64,000 bases of DNA from a virus: positions 62,001-126,000 of the IMG/VR virus record IMGVR_UViG_3300025141_000029; one strand, 5' to 3'. Position 1 is the stretch's first letter, and every line of letters begins with the position of its first letter. The position numbers and the translations under genes were made by a program. This document shows, piece after piece, positions 7,271-16,800 of the stretch. The notes beneath the pieces are model-generated. The model had not been told where the DNA came from, made no database searches, and saw nothing but the letters and a program-made list of their open reading frames with translations.

Positions 7271-9212
7271 ACTTCGACTCCAGAAGCGCTATTAGATTTT
7301 TGATATCGGTGTTGGTCTCAAATAATTTTCTCTCTTCATCATTATAAGTAGAATCAAGATTTTCAGTAACACCATGCGCAAGACGATTAATTTCTATTCC
7401 AGGAAACATCTTTCTTCTCGAAGAACCTTTGTGCTCATCAGCCCAAAGACCTTTCATGTGTCTTTTTCGGGCGCCCATATCTCTTCTATCACCGCCTTTA
7501 TTAGATCGCGGCTCATACCATCCGTGAGATTTCGAGGTTGTAGTATACGTTTTGCCATTTTCTTTTTTAACATCACGCTTCGGAGCAGCTAAGAGCGCGC
7601 TTTCCTCCTCACCGCCGGCCTCTTCGCCGGCGGGTTCTTCGGCGGCGGCTTCTTCGCCACCAAATTCTTCACCACCAAACTCTTCACCACCAAACTCTTC
7701 ACCGCCAAATTCTTCACCGCCGCCTAGGCCGGCCATGCCGCCTTCGACACCTTCGGCTGTTACATCTTCTGCTGCTTTTTCTAGATCAGCAACCAATCTC
7801 TTGTCATGGAACATCTCTCTTTGAATTCTAGACATCTCTTCTGCCGAGACATTGAATATGTGTTCCGCAAGCCAGCGCTTACTGAAAAAGCCTTCTGTGG
7901 CCCCAGACGCAACTTCAAACTTAGTTCGCCAATGTTCTAATTCCTGAAGTTGTGCTAATTTAGAAGGATTGTTTAAACGAAGTTTAAAAGAAGTTAGATC
8001 TTTACCACGATATCCTCTTGTAAACAAATGTACAACTGCTATCTTTTCTAACTCTGAAATAACTGATCGTTGTAAGCGCTGTACTGTTCTGGCAAACCTA
8101 ATATCTTTTTGTGCTAAAGTTGTTTTATCTTCATCGGCCCCCTCAGAATTTGTTAGATAAGAGGGTGGAATTTTAAGTGCGCTGAATAATTTATCTCTAA
8201 GATATTTAACATCATCAATGTCGCCAGTAAATGTACCTCCAGGCAAACTTTCAACCTTTGTTGATTCTCCGCCCCTTACAGGAATAAAATAATCTTCTTC
8301 GATTGACATCGGGTTATAACGTAGGTCGACGCGGCCGCTATCAGCATTGACTATTTGATTTCTTTTCATTTGTGTCATAACACGCTGTACATATTGTTCA
8401 ACATCCTGTGGGGGGATATTACCTACATCAATATAAAAAACTCTTCTTTCAGGCGATCTTACAATGCGATATGCCATCATAGCATCTTCCAAAAGTGTTA
8501 ACTGGCGCCAAACTCTACGAGCAGGCTCCAGAACTGATGTTCCATATGGAGCATATTTATCATTTCCTAAAATTCTAAAATGTGCAACCTGCCAATTTTC
8601 TAATGTAAGGCCGGCTGAATTCCATTGGTATTGAACATATTTGGGATTATCTTCATCTTCCCCCTCTAAACGTTCCACTTCTTGTGAAGGAAGTCCAATG
8701 GCATACTGGATTCCGTCTTTTTCGTCTATATCCAAATATAGAAAAAAATCACCAAATTTACAAAGAGACCTGGCCCATCCAAAAATATTAAATTCAATAT
8801 TTAAAATATTGTGATATAAATTTTCTAATTCTATTTTAATTTCTTCATCGTGAGTTACTATATTTAATAGTGGTGTTAATTCAGTTGAAGTTGTAATTTC
8901 ATCTGCATAAATATCCAAGGCAGAAGCAATCTCGGGCATATATTCCATTTGGTCAAAATCAATATATCGATCAGTTCGATTTTGATTAGACATAAAGTTT
9001 GCTGCAAAGTTACCCTTTTGCCCATATTCTGTTTTTTTAAATGTTTGGCCGCTGGCAGACTTAAACGTATTGGCATAATTGTCTAAATGTAATCGTCGAG
9101 GATGTCTCGTAGTTTGCTGTCTATACGTCGTTAAGGGACCAGATAAAAGCTTGGTTAACTTTCTAAATAATCCATGTTGTGGATTTCTTGGATTTGTATT
9201 TCTATTAGCCAT
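7257..9212 (-). CDS. 20: Portal vertex protein, gp20-like
   Basis: The 651-residue portal protein, which forms the dodecameric ring at the packaging vertex and initiates prohead assembly. Family features include DRYIDFDQMEYMPEIASALD near residues 81-100, YGTSVLEPARRVWRQL near 225-240, and RSPERRVFYIDVGNIPP near 255-271. Length exceeds T4 gp20 (524 aa) because of a C-terminal extension. Part of this extension is a (GGEEF)n repeat at about residues 500-520, followed by an Ala/Glu-rich stretch and a basic tail. The repeat comes from a 15-bp DNA repeat. The gene lies directly after the large terminase, so gp18 and gp19, which sit between them in T4, are absent here. Confidence 0.95.
   Translation of the reverse strand: MANRNTNPRNPQHGLFRKLTKLLSGPLTTYRQQTTRHPRRLHLDNYANTFKSASGQTFKKTEYGQKGNFAANFMSNQNRTDRYIDFDQMEYMPEIASALDIYADEITTSTELTPLLNIVTHDEEIKIELENLYHNILNIEFNIFGWARSLCKFGDFFLYLDIDEKDGIQYAIGLPSQEVERLEGEDEDNPKYVQYQWNSAGLTLENWQVAHFRILGNDKYAPYGTSVLEPARRVWRQLTLLEDAMMAYRIVRSPERRVFYIDVGNIPPQDVEQYVQRVMTQMKRNQIVNADSGRVDLRYNPMSIEEDYFIPVRGGESTKVESLPGGTFTGDIDDVKYLRDKLFSALKIPPSYLTNSEGADEDKTTLAQKDIRFARTVQRLQRSVISELEKIAVVHLFTRGYRGKDLTSFKLRLNNPSKLAQLQELEHWRTKFEVASGATEGFFSKRWLAEHIFNVSAEEMSRIQREMFHDKRLVADLEKAAEDVTAEGVEGGMAGLGGGEEFGGEEFGGEEFGGEEFGGEEAAAEEPAGEEAGGEEESALLAAPKRDVKKENGKTYTTTSKSHGWYEPRSNKGGDRRDMGARKRHMKGLWADEHKGSSRRKMFPGIEINRLAHGVTENLDSTYNDEERKLFETNTDIKNLIALLESKYDET
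7651..7725 (-). repeat. 15-bp tandem repeat in the portal gene (GGEEF repeat)
   Basis: Five head-to-tail 15-base units on the plus strand of the type TCTTCACCACCAAAC, with a few synonymous differences. They encode GGEEF units in the portal C-terminal extension. The last unit is diverged. Such an in-frame repeat can expand or contract by slippage, so copy number may vary between related phages. Confidence 0.9.
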
Positions 9213-9220
9213 CTATATAA

Positions 9221-10795
9221 TTATCCTTTCAGCAACCAAACATGATCAGCATAATTTTGTTTTTCATCATCTTTCTTAACATATTTATGGCCACGCATAC
9301 CTGGAACTGTAGTGTTGATAATTGTATCAGATTTTTTCATACAGTTTAAGAAAGCTTTTTTATATTCCATGTCCCTTTGATTTACCTCAAACGCAATATC
9401 TTTAACCCAACAACCAATCGCAAAAGCCATAACCAGGTCATCATTATATCCGCGCATTGCTTGCGGCTTGCTATTGTGCCAAATAAATGTCTTCATTTCA
9501 TTATAGGTTCTTATTGAATACATCGTAATTAGTTTATTTCTAATGAATTCTTCCAACTTGGCGATAACCAGGGGACGTGTTTTTGAAGTCATCGAAAATC
9601 CCATAACGGCATTGTTGGCTCTTTCGCCAATCAGAGGGTCAACATATTCATGACTAGATTTATATGAGTAAAATATATTTGGATAACTAAATTCTTGAAG
9701 TTTATCAAGAACTGTCCAGCCAACTGTGTTGTTTTCGACAACAACCATACAGTTGCCATATTCCTTTCCAACTTCATTTAACATATTGGCAAATAAATCT
9801 GGCGTCGCTTTTCCCTGATATTCTCCAACAATTTCCATCGTTTCAATTTTAAATATTAAAAATGTTGAATAATCTTTGCCGTCTCCGCGGGCCACATCTG
9901 CAGATAAAAGATACGTTGAATCTGGCTGATACTTCTCCCAAACCCAAAAATTACGATCAAAGCCAGTTTTATATTCTGGTTCTCGTAGGCCACCCTCAAT
10001 AATTTTCATATCATCTGCGTGAAAAACAGTTTCGCCAGACATATTAAAACTACATTCTAGCTCCTGTGCTATTTGACGTCGTGACATATTTTTGGTCTCA
10101 TTTTCAAACCAACCTTGATCACGATCTGGATGAACATCCCACTTTAAAGATGTCAAATAAAAATCATTATTTTCTTGTTCGGCATCAACACAAGTTTGGT
10201 GAAACCAGTTACCTACACCATTTGGTGTGGACAAGGCGATACAGCGTCCTCCAGTAGATAAAGTAGGATATAAGCCGGTCCACAATTCTCCAAGACCTTC
10301 AATATGTGCGGCCTCGTCAATTACAAGTAGCGATAATGCTTCTGAGCGGCCGGCGTCTGTTGATGTTGAGGTGGCTTTGATTTGTGAGCCGTTTGTTAAT
10401 TCGAAAGAAGTCCTATTGTCAATTGATATTTCAGAAATGCGAAGCCAATCTGGTAGATTTTTATGAATCGCTTTAACTTTTTTAACAAGATTTGAAGCAG
10501 TCTTAAACTGTGTCGCAATAACAAGAACGTTCTTTTCTTTATGGAAAAGCATTATCCAGGCAACGTAAGCAGCAGTGATTGTTGAAATGCCAAGCTGGCG
10601 CGCTTTTAAAATTACATTAAAGCGATAATCAGTAAAGTCTCTAACTAGTTGCGTCTGAAAATCATAAGTGTTAAAGGGTATTAAGCCGTGTTGTGGGTGT
10701 GATATCCTAGCATAACTATTAATAAAGTATACAGGATCTTTACCAGATTTTACAATTTCTTTTAAAATCTGGTCTCTGGTGGGTTTGTAGGGCAC
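9221..10795 (-). CDS. 17: Terminase large subunit, gp17-like
   Basis: A 524-residue packaging ATPase-nuclease. The N-terminal ATPase has a Walker A-type KARQLGIST at about residues 64-72 (compare SRQLGKTT in T4), Walker B LLVIDEA at 156-162, and the coupling motif STPNG at 189-193. The C-terminal RNase H-type nuclease starts with LLSADVARGDGKDYSTF (first Asp near residue 300), with VVVENN (about 351) and YNDDLVMAFAIG (near 467) giving the later acidic positions. It is shorter than T4 gp17 (610 aa) but complete. It overlaps the upstream unknown gene by one base and lies 8 bases before the portal gene. Confidence 0.96.
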   Translation of the reverse strand: MPYKPTRDQILKEIVKSGKDPVYFINSYARISHPQHGLIPFNTYDFQTQLVRDFTDYRFNVILKARQLGISTITAAYVAWIMLFHKEKNVLVIATQFKTASNLVKKVKAIHKNLPDWLRISEISIDNRTSFELTNGSQIKATSTSTDAGRSEALSLLVIDEAAHIEGLGELWTGLYPTLSTGGRCIALSTPNGVGNWFHQTCVDAEQENNDFYLTSLKWDVHPDRDQGWFENETKNMSRRQIAQELECSFNMSGETVFHADDMKIIEGGLREPEYKTGFDRNFWVWEKYQPDSTYLLSADVARGDGKDYSTFLIFKIETMEIVGEYQGKATPDLFANMLNEVGKEYGNCMVVVENNTVGWTVLDKLQEFSYPNIFYSYKSSHEYVDPLIGERANNAVMGFSMTSKTRPLVIAKLEEFIRNKLITMYSIRTYNEMKTFIWHNSKPQAMRGYNDDLVMAFAIGCWVKDIAFEVNQRDMEYKKAFLNCMKKSDTIINTTVPGMRGHKYVKKDDEKQNYADHVWLLKG

Positions 10796-11289
10796 TATCC
10801 TTTGCCAAGGAATTTTTTAAACTTTGTATCTAGTGTATTCTCGCTCGGCTCAAGACGATCAGTAATGTCTTTCAAATTTCCAATTTTAAAAACTTTATTC
10901 GCTGTAACAAAAACTCGAACGCGGCTTGTTGACTGTACCATAGCATCAGCTTCACCTTCGGCAGTTAGAGAAATAGTTTTTCCAGTAATTTGTTTATATC
11001 TTTTACGAAGATACTTCGCAATATCTTTAAATGTTGATTCAATATCGTTTTCAAAATTTGTAGCATATACATCTTTGAGACGACAATCGGATTGATATGT
11101 TACAAGCAGCTTGGTTCCATCGATACGACACTTAAAACCATCCATTACTCTTGAATCTAGAACGGGATGGCCCTCTTCTCTTTTCAGGCCGACCTTAACT
11201 GGCTCACCTTTATCATCTAGCGCACCATCATATGAATCTGCAGCTGCCTGCATCAATCCTTTTACAACATCTAAATCTAATTGTGACAT
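10795..11289 (-). CDS. Unknown protein upstream of terminase
   Basis: A 164-residue soluble protein of mixed alpha/beta character. The middle (about residues 50-110) reads like a small alpha/beta domain with a basic helix (YLRKRYKQITG), followed by beta-type RVRVFVTANKVFKIGNL. No family recognised. The stop overlaps the terminase start and the start overlaps the zinc-ribbon gene by 13 bases, so it is co-translated with the packaging genes. A small-terminase or packaging-accessory role is possible from position but not shown. Confidence 0.45.
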   Translation of the reverse strand: MSQLDLDVVKGLMQAAADSYDGALDDKGEPVKVGLKREEGHPVLDSRVMDGFKCRIDGTKLLVTYQSDCRLKDVYATNFENDIESTFKDIAKYLRKRYKQITGKTISLTAEGEADAMVQSTSRVRVFVTANKVFKIGNLKDITDRLEPSENTLDTKFKKFLGKG

Positions 11290-11672
11290 TTATTTTCTCC
11301 TGGTCTCCAGCCTTTCAGCCATCGGTCTTCGCGGCCTTCGACGTAATTTATAAAACATCTTTGGCAACATTCAAATTTATTATAATATATATCGTCTTTA
11401 ACTGTTTTTAGTCTTTTTATACAAACTGGGCAAACTAAAATGCTAATTTCTCTAGTAAGTAGTTTTTTGTTAACTAAAAATCCATCAACCTCAACCTTCT
11501 CTTGTTGCTCTTCGAGCACACATTGAGACGCATCCAGTTCTTTTAGTTGCTCAAGGTACTCTTTTTCTTTGTCTTTGGACCAATTTGAATTTGGATTTAT
11601 AGTTGCGTCTTCGCCATATTTTTGATTAATGGCTTTTTCAATTTTTGCTATGTGGTTCCAATCTTTGTCCAT
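11277..11672 (-). CDS. Small zinc-ribbon-like protein
   Basis: A 131-residue protein with a charged helical N-terminal half and a C-terminal metal-binding pattern. CPVC at about residues 81-84 is followed by CCQRC at about 102-106, a two-knuckle zinc ribbon. The tail has DRWLKGWRPG. No catalytic residues are visible. It is the first gene after a structured intergenic gap and runs into the packaging genes by overlap, so it may be a DNA- or protein-binding accessory of packaging. Family not identified. Confidence 0.5.
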   Translation of the reverse strand: MDKDWNHIAKIEKAINQKYGEDATINPNSNWSKDKEKEYLEQLKELDASQCVLEEQQEKVEVDGFLVNKKLLTREISILVCPVCIKRLKTVKDDIYYNKFECCQRCFINYVEGREDRWLKGWRPGENKCHN

Positions 11673-11682
11673 ATAGTAATTA

Positions 11683-11743
11683 GTTCAAAAAGCACGAGGG
11701 CTCGGTTGAACCTATACTTTATAACATTAATTATAAAATGTTA
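11683..11743. other. Intergenic inverted repeats (possible RNA hairpins)
   Basis: The 78-base gap between the fibre-like gene and the zinc-ribbon gene holds two inverted repeats. GTTCAA (11683-11688) pairs with TTGAAC (11706-11711) around an inner CGAG/CTCG. TAACATT (11722-11728) pairs with AATGTTA (11737-11743) around an 8-base AT loop. On the minus strand the inner GC stem is followed by TGCTTTTT, so it could act as a weak terminator or a processing signal. Confidence 0.4.
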
Positions 11744-11750
11744 AGTTTAA

Positions 11751-12539
11751 TCAACTTGTATCTCCCAGAGGGATCCACTTATAAGTACTCCCACCAGTTT
11801 GAACACTATATAATATGATCCCCGTGGCGTTTGTAAAAGTTTTTGTTACACTGCCAGCTGGATTATTAAAAATTAGTTTAGGGTCGCCGCTAGAACTTTT
11901 GAGACCGAGAACAACCTTAAGTTGACCATGTAGAGATGAGTCAGCTAAAGTGCAAATATTATCTACACTAGCTGTACAATGAATAATACTAGTGGGAGTC
12001 GTTGTGGGTACTGCGGAACCAGATATCGTTAACGCAGTTCCGTCACCACCCAGAATCACTTTCCTGTACATTCCAAAACCATCATTGGTTGAGTCAACTT
12101 TAGCTGCAACGTTTGCGCCGGCTGTTAAAAATCGAAGATCAGCGCCAGCTATTTGAGCACCCAATTGAGGTCCAGTGGATCCAGATGCAATGGATAATAG
12201 ATCAACATTATCTTTCTGAAAGACAACAGATCCACCAGAGGCATCAAGAGAAATATTCGCCGATGAATCAACTCTAACGCCACTACCAGAAATAGTTATG
12301 CCGGTGCCTGTGGCGACATCCATACGATTAGTGCTGCCTGTGCCAAAAGTAATATATTTATCGGCTGGTATTCGTATACCCGAAGAAGCAGTTATATATG
12401 AACTAACGCCCAATGTGGAAAAAACAGTGGATCCAGAAACTTCTAGAGATCCTGAAATACTTATGGTAGTGTGAGCTGTTATCGAGCCGGTCGTGCTTCC
12501 AGTGGCTGGGTGTAGATTATTTACGTAAAGATTACTCAT
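11751..12539 (-). CDS. Fibre-like structural protein
   Basis: A 262-residue protein rich in Ser, Thr, Gly and Val. Its pseudo-repeats (ISISGSLEVSGSTVF, ITISGSGVRVDSS, ISLDASGGSVVF) are typical of trimeric beta-helical tail or whisker fibre shafts. The last about 70 residues (after ADSSLHGQLKVVLGLKS) look like a compact beta-rich C-terminal domain. It starts at the ATG at 12539 with a GGAAAATAAATC ribosome region. It probably forms a short fibre or baseplate appendage. Target specificity cannot be read from sequence. Confidence 0.6.
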   Translation of the reverse strand: MSNLYVNNLHPATGSTTGSITAHTTISISGSLEVSGSTVFSTLGVSSYITASSGIRIPADKYITFGTGSTNRMDVATGTGITISGSGVRVDSSANISLDASGGSVVFQKDNVDLLSIASGSTGPQLGAQIAGADLRFLTAGANVAAKVDSTNDGFGMYRKVILGGDGTALTISGSAVPTTTPTSIIHCTASVDNICTLADSSLHGQLKVVLGLKSSSGDPKLIFNNPAGSVTKTFTNATGIILYSVQTGGSTYKWIPLGDTS

Positions 12540-12565
12540 GATTTATTTTCCTATATTAAATATAT

Positions 12566-12820
12566 TTACGCATCAGAAAAGTCTTTAATTTTTAAATTAC
12601 TGCCTGCTGAGATAGTAAATGATGCACCCTCTGAAATTGTTATCGGTCCATATAAAACAGCATTAATATTTTCAGGAATAACCGTAGTCGTATCTATAGT
12701 TGATCGATTGCCAAAACCAGCAGAAGACACAAAACCGGGCAGATCTTGGGCGATAGTCTCGGCTGCTCTTCTTAATTTTGCCGGTGTCCACGTGGCTATT
12801 GTCCCTCTTGACGTTGCCAC
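12566..12820 (-). CDS. Small beta-rich structural protein (GTG start)
   Basis: An 84-residue protein if translation starts at the GTG at 12818-12820. This GTG overlaps the upstream TAG stop by one base (TAGTG), and a strong GGAGGT lies nine bases before it, so I prefer it to the longer frame reaching 12898, whose extra residues are Cys/Trp-rich shadow of the upstream gene. The first half is helical (TPAKLRRAAETIAQDL). The second is beta-type, ending ITISEGASFTISAGSNLKIK, like a fibre shaft repeat. It precedes the fibre-like gene, so it may be part of the same appendage. Confidence 0.55.
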   Translation of the reverse strand: MATSRGTIATWTPAKLRRAAETIAQDLPGFVSSAGFGNRSTIDTTTVIPENINAVLYGPITISEGASFTISAGSNLKIKDFSDA

Positions 12821-13284
12821 TAATTTTGTACCTCCACTGCTGCGTAGAAAATACCAATTGATAATACAATGCCCGCAATAATACCACCAGCAAACCACCA
12901 GTGAGAATGATCGTCTATCTCATCTTTAATAATTTCATTTAATTGATTGATTTCTTTTTCTTTCTGGACCAATAATTGATTATGCATATTTTTTAAAGAA
13001 TCATGTTGTACTCGTAGGAGATCAATTGCTAATTGTTTATTCGCCAGTTGAACCTCAAAATCTTTTTTTATTTTTAATTCAAGCTCTATGCCACAATATC
13101 TACTTTTTGCTATAAACTTTGCGCCGGCTATTGAATCCAAGAGAATGCCAGAAAATGGTGCTGGCTCATCAACAGAAATTGATGTTATGTTGCCTTCTTG
13201 ATTTTCTAGTTCTTGAGCTGTGGCACTTGTCGTTACACAAAGAAAACAAATAATTAAAAAAATTGTAAATATTTTTTTAAACAT
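12820..13284 (-). CDS. Secreted or membrane-anchored protein, possible spanin-type lysis factor
   Basis: A 154-residue protein with a clear Sec signal peptide (KKIFTIFLIICFLCV, ending TTSATAQ), then the short motif EPAPFSGILLD. A coiled coil follows at about residues 70-118, and a C-terminal transmembrane helix (FAGGIIAGIVLSIGIFYAAV) lies near residues 131-150. The layout of periplasmic coiled coil plus anchor, next to two other small membrane proteins, suits a lysis role such as a spanin. No lipobox is evident. Not proven; an envelope-interaction role is also possible. Confidence 0.5.
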   Translation of the reverse strand: MFKKIFTIFLIICFLCVTTSATAQELENQEGNITSISVDEPAPFSGILLDSIAGAKFIAKSRYCGIELELKIKKDFEVQLANKQLAIDLLRVQHDSLKNMHNQLLVQKEKEINQLNEIIKDEIDDHSHWWFAGGIIAGIVLSIGIFYAAVEVQN

Positions 13285-13675
13285 TATTGGCCCCTAAAAT
13301 ATCAGCAATCTCCTTTGCCATTTTATCAGGATTATTATCAAATTTTTTGACAATAGCTTCAACTTCTTTTTTTTCTTTTTTTGGCAATTCTTTCATCTTG
13401 GTGTTAAAATCATTTTCAATTTTTACAAGATTTTCTTGATGACGCTCTATAGCATCTAGTGTTTTTTGTCTTTCCTCGGCATTATTTTTGTTAATGATTT
13501 CAATTTCTTTTTTATAGTTTTCTCTAGACTGCATCATAATATCAAAATATTTATTTTTGACACCCTTGCCAATAAAAATACAGGCTAACACCAGCACCAA
13601 AATTACTGGAATATACCAGTGATGCTTAATCCAGATCCAAACTTTTTTCCACATTAACACTTTGTTTTCATCCAT
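13277..13675 (-). CDS. Membrane-anchored coiled-coil protein, possible spanin-type
   Basis: The preferred ATG at 13675 gives 132 residues; the frame is open to 13699 but the extra N-terminus falls inside the upstream gene. One N-terminal transmembrane helix (WYIPVILVLVLACIFIG) is followed by a long charged coiled coil (about residues 35-110, KKEIEIINKNNAEERQKTL and onward). The start overlaps the upstream stop by 8 bases (ATGGATGA) and the stop overlaps the next gene by 8 bases. A type II membrane protein with a periplasmic coiled coil fits an inner-membrane spanin; inferred from topology and neighbours only. Confidence 0.45.
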   Translation of the reverse strand: MDENKVLMWKKVWIWIKHHWYIPVILVLVLACIFIGKGVKNKYFDIMMQSRENYKKEIEIINKNNAEERQKTLDAIERHQENLVKIENDFNTKMKELPKKEKKEVEAIVKKFDNNPDKMAKEIADILGANNV

Positions 13676-13859
13676 GCTTCCATTTAGCAGCCAGATCAAC
13701 TAAAGCTTGTGAGCCGACATACATCAACGTAACAGCAACCCAATCATCGCTTGTTACGCCGCCGGCCAAAACCAAATATGTGGCCGTTACCCATGCCAAA
13801 AATTTACGTGAAATGAATCTCTCAATATTTTTATCTAACCATGCTTTTGCTCGTCTCAT
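13668..13859 (-). CDS. Small membrane protein, holin candidate
   Basis: A 63-residue protein when started at the ATG at 13859, which has GGAG nine bases upstream; an ATG at 13874 is possible but lacks such a site. A basic amphipathic N-terminus (RRAKAWLDKNIERFISRK) leads into one or two hydrophobic segments (FLAWVTATYLVLAGG and WVAVTLMYVGSQALVDLAA), ending in a basic KWKHG. Size and topology fit small phage holins. It is the first gene of a run with two coiled-coil membrane proteins. No experimental-type evidence; candidate only. Confidence 0.45.
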   Translation of the reverse strand: MRRAKAWLDKNIERFISRKFLAWVTATYLVLAGGVTSDDWVAVTLMYVGSQALVDLAAKWKHG

Positions 13860-13875
13860 TATTAAAGTCTCCATT

Positions 13876-13887
13876 GATAAATAGTAT
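13876..13887. promoter_or_regulatory. Candidate regulatory motif, ATAAATAGT type
   Basis: GATAAATAGTAT on the plus strand (ATACTATTTATC on the coding strand) lies in the 39-base gap between the gp47-gp46 fusion and the holin candidate. It matches the motifs at 1814 and 24079. If it works on the coding strand it would serve the lysis-type genes; the plus-strand reading resembles a gp55 late promoter core but faces the wrong way. Confidence 0.25.
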
Positions 13888-13898
13888 TCCGAAAAGAC

Positions 13899-16800
13899 TT
13901 ATTGATTTACTGAAGCAAAACCTTTTCTTTTCTCAATTATAATTTGTGTATCAACCGTATCTTTCAAAGAATCTAAGTGAGAAATAAGAAGCACAGTCTT
14001 GAATTGAGTTTTAATCATATCTAAAATTCTAATGAAACCTTCCATATTTTCTTCGTCTAAAGTTGTACCCGGCTCGTCCAAAACAAAAATATCACCTTTT
14101 GGTAAAGTTGATACATTTAAAAGTGCAAGACGAATGGCCATGGCCGCAATTGTTTTTTCTGCGCCAGAGCCCATTTCAATTGGGCGTGGATCGTGGCCGG
14201 GATGTTTAATTAAGATGTCAAGTTTTTTATCTTCATTTTCAAAAAAAACTTCAAAGTCAACAATATTGGCAATAACCTTTGAAATTTCAGCATTAATCAG
14301 CGGCAAGCGCTTTTTAATAATATCGTAAGAAATTCCATTAGCATGCATACAGTTCATAAACAAATCGTAAGCAGAAAAATTATTACATAATGTTGTATAA
14401 TCTTCTTTATCCCGCTTAATCTTTTCAACTCGTTCTTCTAGCGTTCCATCTTCTTTATATAAATTAAGAATAAGTTTTTGACAACGATCATATTGTTTGC
14501 TTAATTTGGTAACTTCTTCATCAACTTCTTCTTCAGAGATTTGTAAAGTTTCCAAGTTTTCAATAAGTTTCTTGTTTTGATCATAATATTCCCTTTGTTT
14601 CTCAAGTTCTATTAAGTATGTTTTAATTTTAAAAGACTCGTTTTTATTTTTTTCAACTTCAACATTCAACAATTGTAGATCAACTTTTGATTCAGATAAT
14701 TTATGCTGAAAAGATCCATAATCCTCTAATATTTTTTTATTTTCTTCTGGTTTTAAAGCATTTAATTCTGCCTGTGTATTGTTTTTTATAATAGAAAGCT
14801 CCTCCAGTGAAACGCCAGATGAACTTATTAAACGTTTTGATTTGTGGGCATCTTCAATAAACCTACAAGTTGGAAACTTATTACCACAAGGAACTTCATC
14901 CAATAAATCAATTTTCTTCTTCTGTCTTTCTATCTTCTCTTGTAGTCTCTGTATGTCACTTTCCAAATCTTTAATTTTTTCAACCCTTTGCTCAATCTCT
15001 TTTTGTTTTTCTTTAATTTCGTCAGCTGGGCATTCTTCCAAGAACTCTTCTATTTCAAGAACATGCTTTTCCTTTATATCAATTTGAGCTAAAAAGTTAA
15101 CTTGACTATGTTCATACTCTTTCAGCAATCTTGTTCGTTCCTCAATATTCGATATCAAATCTTTGATATCAATTATATCGTCAGGAATCTCTTTTAACTT
15201 TAGAGAAATTTCTTGTAGCTCATTTTGTTTTTCAGTTAAACTCTCTTTCAAAACAACACATTCAAGATCTTTTTGTTCTCGTTTAATGTTATTTTTATTA
15301 AAGATTTTTTCTGCTTCTTTTATTTCTTTATCAAATTCACGATCGTCGTCTCGGCGAATCAAAACTTTCATATCTCCAGCCTCGTCTTTCGCCATTTTGA
15401 ACTTGTGTTCAAAGACTTCAAGATCCAAAAATTTGGCGAGAATTTCTTTGCGGCGGGTCGAACCTTCACCGATATACGAAAGCGAGCCGAGCTGTGATGC
15501 CATTGAAGTTAAAAGAAAATCTTCAAGACTGCCAAAGATTTTTTTAATATTCTTGTCGGTCTCAATTCTTGAAGTACCATTCAGGCTTTTTTCTTCTTCT
15601 AAGGCATTATCGTAAACGCTGAACTCTAAATCAGTTTTTGCCTCTTGCGTTACGTTGCCTCGAAGCTTTTTAATATATTTTGTGCTAACTCTTTCAATTT
15701 TATAAGTTTTTGTTCCAATACCGATTTCAACGTAACCTCGACAATAATCTTTATTTTGATTAATGACATTGAGGTTTTTACGATTATTCTTTGATGTTGT
15801 ATTAAAGAGTGTGTAAAGTAATGAATCGACAATGCTGGATTTTCCAGAAAAGTTCTTTCCAAAAATCCCAACAATGCCGTTTAAATTTTCAAAATTAATA
15901 GAGTTTTTTTCACCATAGTTGAATAGATTATCCCATTCTATTTTCTTGAGTCGCCAGTTGATATTCCGCGAGATTTCTTCCTCTTCCTCGACTCTTGTTT
16001 TATAAATGCGATTAAGATTGAGTATCTTTTGAGTCGTTTCGGTATCGACTTGATACTCTTGTAAATATTCTTCAATTAATTCCTCCTGAACATTGATGTC
16101 GCGCAAATCTTCTTTTACTAATGAATTGGTCAAATCCTCGATATTAATTCGATCACCTTGCGCACGATTTAAATATGTAATAGCCTCTGGTTTGAAGCGC
16201 GTTTTTGCAACATCAATTGCGCGACGAATTATGTCCAACGGCAAATGATTTTCAGATACGAGACGGAGGCGCGCCCCTTTTTGAACTTTAACTTTCTTTG
16301 AAATTCTTCCGCGAGGCGTCAATTGAATTGTAATAAAAGGTTTTGGATTTTTTAAAACAAAATGCTCACAAGTAAAGTTCTCTTTATCTTTAATATCCCA
16401 AATCAAATATCCTTTGTCGCTTGTTTCTCCGTGATTCTGTTGGATCGTCGAGCCAGGATAACGTATCTTTCCTTCTTTGTCCAAGATTTGATTGGTTTTG
16501 TGTATGTCCCCAAGAAAACCATAGTCAAAATTATTAAAAATGCCAAGATCATTTTCCCCCCTTTCCATTGTCCACCCCAAGTCTGTTTGACAATTTGAGA
16601 TTGATCCATGATATAAAGCAATGTTTATACGATTTGAATCAGACGGATCCTGCCAATTGTCTTCATCAAATACAGACAACACATTCAGCGAGAAATTATC
16701 CCTTAAAGGCATCTCTCCCGAATTTCGTAGTAGGTATAGGCTCTGATGTTGTAATGCGTTTACGATAGGAGTAAGAGCGTCCTGGCGGCTTGAGTTCCGT

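Noticed and set aside
8325-8338. GTCGAC followed by GCGGCCGC, resembling a cloning polylinker
   Set aside because: The sequence is in frame within the portal gene (encoding part of DSGRVDLR) with normal coding on both sides, so it is a chance string, not vector.
12821-12898. N-terminal extension of the 84-residue protein (Cys/Trp-rich)
   Set aside because: The extension overlaps the upstream gene in another frame, and a GTG with strong GGAGGT explains the start.
13676-13699. Earlier start for the membrane-anchored coiled-coil protein
   Set aside because: It would sit inside the upstream gene; the ATG at 13675 overlaps the stop by 8 bases, the usual arrangement here.
15163-15615. A 150-residue Ser/Phe-rich plus-strand frame
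   Set aside because: Antisense to the coiled-coil part of the gp47-gp46 fusion; Ser/Phe/Lys-rich composition is typical of a shadow of Glu/Lys-rich coding DNA.
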